The notes under the pieces: model-generated
The model's database searches: none
What the model was told of the DNA's origin: nothing
Seen by the model: only the letters and a program-made list of their open reading frames with translations
Origin: Bacillota bacterium
GTDB taxonomy: Bacteria; Bacillota; Clostridia; Lachnospirales; WQUN01
NCBI GenBank assembly: GCA_009782085.1
Contig: WQUN01000116.1
Span: forward strand, 1 to 12,470
DNA length: 12,470 bases
Reading direction: 5' to 3'
Translations under genes and position numbers: made by a program
In this document: piece after piece, positions 1-7,400 of the stretch
Layout of the letters: each line of letters opens with the position of its first letter
Numbering within the stretch: position 1 is the stretch's first letter

Positions 1-58
1 TGTCATTCTGAGCGCAGCGAAGAATCTTAGGATTCTTCGGCTTCGCCTCAGAATGACA
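1..58. repeat. Palindromic intergenic repeat (REP/MITE-like hairpin)
   Basis: A nested inverted repeat. The outer arms TGTCATTCTGAG (1-12) and CTCAGAATGACA (47-58) pair perfectly over 12 bp. An inner stem CGAAGAATC (18-26) / GATTCTTCG (31-39) closes a 4-nt loop, TTAG. The two stems are separated by short imperfect stretches. Neither side ends in a clear T-run, so it is not a convincing intrinsic terminator. Palindromes of this general wording are, to my recollection, scattered between genes in many bacterial genomes, so I read it as a dispersed non-coding repeat that may be mobilised in trans. It could continue left of the window edge. It ends only 5 bp before the -35 box of the rtcB promoter. 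Confidence 0.7.
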
Positions 59-63
59 AAAGC

Positions 64-92
64 TTGACACGACCCGCAAAATCGGCTATACA
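64..92 (+). promoter_or_regulatory. Sigma-70-type promoter for rtcB
   Basis: A consensus -35 box TTGACA (64-69) is followed by a 17-bp spacer and a -10 box TATACA (87-92). Both box quality and spacing fit a housekeeping sigma factor. A start about 7 nt downstream of the -10 falls at about position 99, the A of the rtcB ATG, which predicts a leaderless or nearly leaderless transcript. The repeat at 1-58 directly abuts it upstream. Confidence 0.75.
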
Positions 93-98
93 TTTATC

Positions 99-1289
99 AT
101 GATCGAATTACAGGGCAAATACAACACCGCCAGGGTTTTCACCGACAACGCGGAGCAGGGGGCCCTCTCCCAGATAATCAACCTGCTGAACCAGGAGTTC
201 GCCTCCGGCAGCCGGATCCGCGTCATGCCCGACGCCCACGCCGGCGCGGGCTGCACCATCGGCACGACCATGACGATAACGGACAAGGTCGTCCCCAACC
301 TGGTGGGCGTGGACATCGGCTGCGGCATGGAGACGGCCGTCCTCCGGGACGGGCGCGCGGAGCTTCAAAAGCTGGACAAGGCCATACACAGCCTGATCCC
401 GGCGGGCTTCGACGTCCGCAAGACGCCGCACATGTTCGCGGACGAAATCGACCTGAACGAACTCCGCTGCGCCGCGCACGTGGACATCGGCCGCGCGGAG
501 CTGAGCATCGGCACCCTCGGCGGCGGCAACCATTTCATCGAGCTGGACACAGACGACGACGGCGCGCTGTACCTCGTCGTCCACTCCGGCAGCCGGCATC
601 TGGGCCTGCAAATCGCGGAATATTATCAGAAAGCCGCCGCGAAGGATCTGCAGAACAAGGCAAAGGACGCGGACGCCCTCATCGCCGAGCTGAAACGGCA
701 GGGCCGCGAGCGGGAGATCGAGGAGGAGCTGAAAAAACTCGGCGTCCGGAAGGTGGAGCGGAACCTGGCCTTCTGCGAAGGAGCGCTGTTCGACGACTAC
801 CTCCACGACATGGCCATAGCACAGCGTTTCGCCGAGCTGAACCGCATGGCCGTCATGCGGGAGATCGTCAAGGAGATGAAGTTCAAGGTGGACGACCAGT
901 TCACCACCACGCACAACTACATCGACCTGGACTCTATGATCCTGCGCAAGGGCGCGATCTCCGCCAAGGACGGCGAGCGCGTGCTGATACCGATAAACAT
1001 GCGCGACGGCAGCCTTATCTGCGTGGGCAAGGGCAACCCGGACTGGAACTTTTCCGCGCCGCACGGGGCCGGCCGCCTGATGAGCCGCACCGAGGCCAAG
1101 GCCAGCTTCACGCTGACCCAGTTCGAAAAGGCGATGGAAGGCGTCTATTCCACCACCGTAAACCGGAGCACCTTGGACGAGGCCCCGTTCGCCTACAAGC
1201 CGATGGGGGAGATCGTCGCCAACATCGGCGGCACCGCGGAAATAGTCAAGACGATCAAGCCCATATACAATTTCAAGGCGGCGGAATGA
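99..1289 (+). CDS. rtcB: RNA-splicing ligase RtcB
   Basis: GTP- and Mn(II)-dependent cytoplasmic RNA ligase that joins 3'-phosphate or 2',3'-cyclic-phosphate ends to 5'-OH ends; in bacteria it is linked to tRNA/rRNA repair and healing of toxin-cleaved RNA. At 396 aa it matches the compact bacterial form. Visible family motifs are MPDAHAGAG (43-51), VDIGCGM (71-77, metal-binding Asp72 and Cys75), GGGNHF (141-146, His145), VVHSGSR (160-166, His162), HNYID (272-276, His272) and HGAGR (322-326, where His322 is the expected guanylylated nucleophile). All expected active-site residues are therefore present. The ATG at 99 is chosen because the protein starts as short RtcB proteins usually do and no upstream in-frame start is plausible. 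There is no Shine-Dalgarno, and a near-perfect promoter places the transcript start at or next to the ATG. It is monocistronic here, with no archease or RtcA beside it and no terminator of its own directly after the stop; the hairpin at 1425-1472 could end its mRNA. The long opposite-strand frame over this gene is a codon-bias shadow. Confidence 0.96.
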   Translation: MIELQGKYNTARVFTDNAEQGALSQIINLLNQEFASGSRIRVMPDAHAGAGCTIGTTMTITDKVVPNLVGVDIGCGMETAVLRDGRAELQKLDKAIHSLIPAGFDVRKTPHMFADEIDLNELRCAAHVDIGRAELSIGTLGGGNHFIELDTDDDGALYLVVHSGSRHLGLQIAEYYQKAAAKDLQNKAKDADALIAELKRQGREREIEEELKKLGVRKVERNLAFCEGALFDDYLHDMAIAQRFAELNRMAVMREIVKEMKFKVDDQFTTTHNYIDLDSMILRKGAISAKDGERVLIPINMRDGSLICVGKGNPDWNFSAPHGAGRLMSRTEAKASFTLTQFEKAMEGVYSTTVNRSTLDEAPFAYKPMGEIVANIGGTAEIVKTIKPIYNFKAAE

Positions 1290-1315
1290 CCCGCGCCGCA
1301 CGCGTAAATTCGCGA

Positions 1316-1345
1316 TTGACATTTCCGTATTTCATATGTTATATT
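1316..1345 (+). promoter_or_regulatory. Sigma-70-type promoter upstream of candidate small RNA
   Basis: A perfect -35 box TTGACA (1316-1321) is followed by an 18-bp spacer and a -10 box TATATT (1340-1345). The surrounding DNA is markedly AT-rich compared with its GC-rich neighbourhood. The expected start is near 1351-1353. It points right, away from rtcB, towards a structured region and a terminator, with no plus-strand gene downstream. Confidence 0.65.
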
Positions 1346-1351
1346 GTAAAT

Positions 1352-1472
1352 AAAAGCGGGCGCGGCCTGCACCCACTTTTACCGGCAATCCGCGACAGGC
1401 GGAAGGCTCGCCGATTATTCGATTAAAAAATAATCAGCCGTTACCTCGCGAGTTTGGGCTGATTATTTTTTT
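1352..1472 (+). ncRNA. Candidate small non-coding RNA or orphan attenuator
   Basis: About 120 nt between a near-consensus promoter (1316-1345) and an intrinsic terminator. It folds on paper into: (1) AAAAG/GGG (1352-1360) pairing with CCC/CTTTT (1372-1380) around one mismatch; (2) an outer CGGC/GCCG stem (about 1382-1385 with 1410-1413) enclosing TCCGC (1389-1393) / GCGGA (1399-1403) with loop GACAG; (3) a terminator hairpin. GATTATT (1413-1419) can pair with AATAATC (1429-1435), which would consume the left arm of the terminator, so two mutually exclusive folds exist, as in attenuators. No convincing ORF is present. I do not recognise the family; it lacks the conserved SRP RNA loop and known riboswitch cores I could test by eye. 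It could be a free sRNA, a 3'-UTR-derived RNA of rtcB, or a regulator acting on the convergent synthase mRNA. Confidence 0.5.
1425..1472. terminator. Bidirectional intrinsic terminator between convergent units
   Basis: A perfect stem AATAATCAGCC (1429-1439) / GGCTGATTATT (1457-1467) extends through A/T pairs to about 15 bp (1425-1439 with 1457-1471). The 17-nt loop contains the self-complementary CTCGCGAG (1445-1452). On the plus strand it is followed by a run of seven T (1466-1472, partly in the stem). On the minus strand it is followed by six T (complement of 1425-1430). It can therefore stop both the plus-strand small RNA or rtcB transcript and the minus-strand synthase operon, whose last stop codon lies 10 nt to the right. 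Confidence 0.85.
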
Positions 1473-1481
1473 GTATTTTTA

Positions 1482-4400
1482 TTACCTCTCGCTCCCCAGA
1501 TACCCCTCCAGCAGCTCCGTCACGGCCCTCGGCTCGATAGCCATCGCCAGCACGTTCGGCTCGTCCCCGCGCGCCAGCTCGTCCGCGAAGAACTCGCCGC
1601 CGCGGTCCAGCTCGATGAGCGATATGCCCCTCTTGTTAAACTCGTTCTCCAGGCTTTCGTTCACCATGCCCGCGCCGCGCCAGGGGCCCCAGTCGAAGGC
1701 CACGGCCCTAAGCGCCGGGTTCCGCTTCTTAAGTATCTGCGCCGCGCTGTCGAGCGCGCTGTTCCCGGCGGAATAGTCGCACTGCCCGGCGTTGCCGAAC
1801 GCGGACGACATGCTGCTGAACATGACCAGAAGTTTCAGTTCCGGCAGCGCCTTGGCGAGGACCGCCGCCAGCGGCGCGGCCTTCGTGTTGTAGACGCGGG
1901 CGAAGGAATCGGCCTCCTTGTCGCGGAAGAGCTTGTCCTCCAGAATGCCGGCGGCGTGGATGACGCCGTCTATCTTGCCGTACTTCGCTCTGACCTCCGC
2001 CAGCAGCGCCCCGAAAGCCTCCGGGTCCGTCGCGTCGGCGCGCATGTATTCGGCCCGCGCGCCGGCCTTTTCAAAGCGCGCGACGGACGCGGCGATGCGG
2101 CTCGACTTGAAGGCGGCCTTCGCCTTGGCCTCGATCTCCCTGGGCTGCTTCATGTTCTCATGGGTTATCAGGTATTTGCGTATCTCGTCGACCGTCTCGA
2201 ACTCCGCGTATTTGGCGTATTCCGGGTCGTCGGCAGAGCGTCCGGCGAGGATGTACCTGCACTGGACGTCCATGGCGTACCGCGCGACGACGTGGGACGT
2301 GATGCCCTGCGCGCCCCCCAGCACGACCACCACCGATTCCGCGTCCAGAACCTCCCCGGGCGCGGCGGCCTCCGCGCCGAGCGGGTTCACGTCCGGCAGC
2401 AGGAAGAACCTCTGGTTATCCCTGTAGAACAGCTCCGGCAGCGGCTTCGTGTCGGCCAGCTCGTCCGCGACGGTGTCCGCGAAGGTCTCCGGGTCGAAGG
2501 GCGTGTCGAACTGCACGGCGCCGAAGCGCGTGTTCGGATATTCGTAGCCGAGGGACTTCATCAGCCCGCGGAAGCCCTGCGGCAGGCCGTAGGTTTCGAG
2601 CGCCTCCCCGAAGTCGCCCGCCGCGAGAAGCGAGGCCGGGACGTCGTCGAAGGCGACGGCCCACCTGAGCTTTCCCATGTCCGCCCTTTTCAGCAGGCCG
2701 AACTGGTCCATGACCGTATACCGGCGCGTCCCGGCGGCGGAGTTGATCAAGATCAGCCCGTCGAAGCCGGACAGGTCGGTTTGTTCGTCCGTATCCAGGA
2801 CCAGCGCCTCCGCGCCGGCCGCTTTCAGGCGTTCGGCCGCCGCCCGGGCCAGCCCGCCGCCGTCGTCCGTCAGGGCGAAGCTCTTGCCGGCCAGGCGGCT
2901 CTCGTCCCTCTCGGTTATCGGGAACGGCGTCTCGGTGTAGGTCAGGCGGGTGAGTTCCTTTGTTTGCCGCGGCTTCGGATCGTCATTAAGGTCGGCGACG
3001 AGCCTGGCGCTGACCGTCTCCGCGGCCTGCGCGGCGGGCGCGCCGGAGGCTTCCGCCTTGCCGAGCTCCTCGACCCACGCGGTCAGGTCCCTGAACTTCC
3101 GGACGGAGATGATCTTTTCGAAATACGCCTCCATGCCGTTCTCGTTCACCGGCATTTTGATGCGGCTGCGGAGCCCGCCGATTATCTCCATCTTCTTGAT
3201 GGAGTCTATGCTGAGGTCGGCCTCCAGGTCGGTGTCCAAAGTCAGCATGTCGACCGGGTAGCCCGTCTTTTCGCTTACTATGTCAAAAATGACCGCGGTT
3301 ATCTGCTCGGAGGTCATCTTGCCGATGTCAGGCAGCTCGCCGTTCCCGTTCTCCTCCGGCGTCCCCCCGGCTTCCAGGGCCGCGGCCGCCTCCTCTTCCT
3401 CCGGGGCGGCGGCCAAAAGGCGCCTGCGCGGCGCCTCCGCGCGCGGCTCGATGTCCGCCGCGCCCAGATAGCCCATTATCACGTCCCTGTGGTCCTTTAT
3501 CAGCGCGTTCATGTTGTCCAGGTACGAGAGCACGACTTTGTCGGCGTTCCCTTCGTACGGCTCCCTAGCCGCGCCGCCGGCCTTGCCGCTCCTCAGCCAT
3601 TCGGACAGGTTTTCGAGGTTTTGCGCGTCGGGCGAAACCGCGTTTTCCGGCGCGACGCCCCGCCCGTCCACCTTCCAGATGATGCCCTTCTTCCTGTTGT
3701 TCCGCGGCTCGTCGATATCCAGCACGCGCGCCCCCCGCCCGCGGAACAGCTCGTCCGCGTTTATCGCCCTGCCGGTGGCCGCGTATTTCGCCAGCCCCTG
3801 CAGGAAGAAAGTCAGGCCGTTCGCGTCGCCGCGCTCCGTCTGTATGACGGCTATGTTTTTGTCCTTGAGTATCTCGGAGACGAGCGCCGTCAGCGCGCGC
3901 CCCGGGCCGGCCTCCACGAAGACGGCCGCCCCCTCGCGGCTCATGTTCTCGATCTCCTCCGTGAACCTGACCGGATTGACCAGGTGCGCGGCCAGGCGTT
4001 CCTTTATCTCCTCCGGCGCGTCCGGGTAGAGCCCGGCGTCCGTGTTGGACATGACCGGCAAGGAGGGCGTGCCCAGCGCGTATTTTTCCAGGCTCGCCGC
4101 GAAATTCCCGTCCGCGCCTTTAAGCAGCGGGCTGTGGAAGGCGCAGGCCACGTTCAGCTCGTTGCACGGGACGCCGGCGGCCTCCGCTTTTTTCAGGAAG
4201 GCGTCCATCCCGGCGCCGGTTCCGGCCACGACCGTCTGCCTCGGCGCGTTGTAGTTGACGGCCCGGACGTCCGTTTCCCCCTCCAGCAGTTTCGCCAAAG
4301 TTTCCCGGTCCGTGATGACCGCGGCCATGCGGCCCGGGTCGCTTTTGACGGCGTCCATAATGGCCCCGGCCCTGGCGCGGCTTAGCGGAACCAGGTCCTC

Positions 4401-7400
4401 CGGGGCAATGGCCCCGGCGAAGCAAAGCGCGGGGAGCTCCCCGTAGCTGTGCCCGGCCGCCATGTCCGGCTCGACGCCGAAATCCTTAAGAAGCTCCGCT
4501 ATGGCCAGATCCGCTATGCCCAGCAGAGGCTGGGCGTTGCGCGTGTCGGTGATGAGCTCGCGCTGGGCCTTCTTCTCCTCATCGGTAAAGACGGACGGGG
4601 GAAAGAGGACGTCCTCGTACTCCTCCGCGCCGTCCAATAGCCGCCTCATGCTCGGGAACACGTTGAACAGGTCGGCCGCCATGTTGACCCGCTGGCTGCC
4701 CTGGCCGGGGAAGAGGAACGCCACCTTCCCGGGGACGGGTTTGAGCTTATAAACGAACTCGTCCTCCGCGCCGTTGCGCGCCTGGTCCATCCGGGAGAGA
4801 AGCTCGTCCGCGCTCCCGGCCACTATGGCGTACTGTATGTCTTTCCCGCCGCTTTTCGCGGCGAGGCTGCAGGATATGTCCACAAGCCGGAGCGAATCGT
4901 TTATCTCGAGCGTCTCCCTGACTTTGTCCATCAAAACTTCCGCCTCCGCGGCGTCGCCGCCGGGGAACAAAAACAGCTCCGCCGGCCAGGATCTAAGCGT
5001 CGTCTCCGGCCTGCCCTCCCCGTAGTTCTCGACGACGGCGTGGAAGTTCGTGCCGCCGAAGCCGAAGCCGCTGACGCCGGCTATCCGGCGCTCCCCGCGC
5101 CAGTATCCGGCCTTTTCCGCGCGAAACACGAACGGGCTTCCCGGCGCGTAAACCTTGCTCGGCTTTTTCAGGTGCAAGGTCGGCGGAAGGACGCCGTGGC
5201 GCACGCAGTATATGGCCTTTATCAGCCCGGCCATGCCGGACGCGCATTTTGTGTGGCCTATTAGGGATTTCAGGGAGCTTAATGCCGTTTTGCCGGGCCG
5301 CGCCCCGTCCTCCCAGAAGACGTGGCTTAGGGCCTGGAGCTCGATCCTGTCGCCGACCACCGTCCCCGTCCCGTGGGGCTCGATCATGCCGACCTCGGAG
5401 GGCCTTACGCCCGCGCTCTCATATGCCCGCTCGAGCGCCAGTATCTGACCGTTTTTGCTCGGCGCGGTCAGCGCGAGGCTCTTGCCGTCGCTGCTGCCGC
5501 CGATCCCCTTGATGACGGCGTAGATCCTGTCGCCGTCCGCCTCGGCGTCCTCGCGCCTTTTCAGGACTATAGCGCCGATGCCCTCAGAGATCACGATCCC
5601 GTCGGCCTCGGAGTCGAAGGTGGCGCAGCGGCCCTTTTTCGACAGGGCGTAGGTGCTACCGAAGACCTGGAAGTCCATCGCGCCGTCGTGCAGGTCCGCT
5701 CCGCCCAAAACGACCATCCCGGCCTTCCCGTCGCGAAGGTCCGTGACGGCTATGTCCAGCGCCGCCAAGGACGACGCGCAGGCCGCGTCCACCGTGTAGT
5801 TGTTGCCGCGGGTGTTCAGCCTGTTGGATATGCGCCCGGCGATGACGTTGCTCAGTATGCCGGGGAACGAATCCTCCGTCAGGCGGGGCAGGTTTTCGTC
5901 CGCCTCTTTGGGCATCCCCTTGAACATCCGCATGAGCGAAGTCCTGAAGGTGTACGCCATGGTCAGCTCGCCCGCGCCCTCGGCCCCGAAGATGACCGTG
6001 GTGTCCTCCAGGTCGGCGGAGGCCGGGTCGTCGATTCCCGCGTCCTGGAGCGCCCGCTTGGCCACCAAAAGGCTTAAAAGCTGGACGGATTCTATGGAAG
6101 TCATGGACTGCGGCGTTATGCCGAACTCCAGGCAGTCGAAATCGGTCTTCCCGACGAACCCGCCCCACTTGCAGAGCACGTGGTCGGTGTCCTTAGGCTC
6201 CGGGTCGTAGAACACGTCCGCGGGCCAGCGGTCTTCCGGAACCTCGGTGATGCAGTTGCGCCCGAACACGACGTTGCGCCAGAACTCGTCAGCGTCTGCC
6301 GCGCCGGGGTATATGCCGGCCATGCCGATCACGGCTATGTCACGGGAGGCGTCGGAGGAAGACGAAGCCTCCGGCACCGGAATTTCCGATAGGATACGCA
6401 GGCTTCCGGCCGTCAGGTCCACGTGCAGGGCCGCGATCGCGGTCGTCTTGTCCGTCAGCTCCGTGACGGCCCCCGTCATGTAGAGCCCCCTGGCGAGCTG
6501 CTCGCCCTCCGGCAAAGCCTTGAGCTCGCCGCCGTCCCGCTCCAGCCCCTTCGAGGCTATGCGCAGGCGGCCCAAGTTCAGGTTCTCCAGGTTCTGGAGG
6601 ATGGCCGCCTGCGGAAGCCCCTCCGCCTCCATCCGCGCCTTTTCCTCCAGGAAAAAGTCCGTGAACGGGGAGGACACGCAGCGCGTCTCCTGGCCGCTTC
6701 CGGATCTTAACAGCAAGGTCTTGTCCTTTTCAATGATAAGTTTCTGATACGCCGCCGTTATAGCGCCGTCCCGGACGGCCTCCTCCGTGTACAGATAGCC
6801 CGTCCCGCACAGCAGGCCAACCCGCGCACCCCGCGAGCAGAGCGGCCCCGCCGCCACCCGCACGAACGCCGCCGAAAGCGCGTCGTGCACGCCGCCGGCG
6901 AAGAACACGCGCATGTCGGGCGCGTTTTCGCTCTTTAGTATCCTGTTTATCTGCTTTTCCCAGAGAACCGCCGAAAACAGCGGGCCGTCGTGGCCGCCGC
7001 TCTCCCGGCCCTCGAAGATATACGACGCCTGCGTCAGGGATTCCTTCAGGAACATGTCGAAAGCGCCGGGGGTCGGCGCGTGCAGCAGCACCTGTATCCC
7101 CGCCTGTTCGAAGGTTTTGCCCTGTTCCGGCCGGCCGCCCGCTATCAGCACGAAGGGCGGCTTGGCCTCCAGGATGAGCTTCGTCTGCTCCTCCAAAGTC
7201 TTGGGGTACGTGAAGCCCAGGATCCCCACGCCCCAGGGCATGTCCCCCAGGGCCTCCTTGGTCCGCGCCAGCGCGCTTTCCGCCGCCTCCCCGGTCATCA
7301 TGCTCATCGCCAGGAACGGCAAAGCGCCCCCCTCCGCGACGCTCCGCAAAAAGGCGGGCTCGTCGCTTATGCGGGCCATCGGCCCCTGGGCTATCGGGTA

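Noticed and set aside
108..1322. 404-aa minus-strand ORF covering rtcB
   Set aside because: It mirrors the rtcB frame in GC-rich DNA and its translation is low-complexity (V/H/R/A-rich) with no family resemblance. RtcB itself has all its motifs.
1352..1412. SRP (4.5S) RNA suggested by CAGGCGGAAGG
   Set aside because: The conserved GGAAGNAGCAG-type loop with its symmetric internal loop is not present, and the stems do not form the SRP hairpin.
1352..1472. Cobalamin, c-di-GMP or T-box riboswitch
   Set aside because: I could not find the conserved cores of these classes, and no plus-strand gene lies downstream to be controlled.
1956..4385. 809-aa plus-strand ORF inside the synthase
   Set aside because: Antisense shadow caused by strong G/C third-position bias. 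The Arg/Val/His-rich composition has no domain, whereas the minus frame encodes intact AT, ACP and KR motifs.
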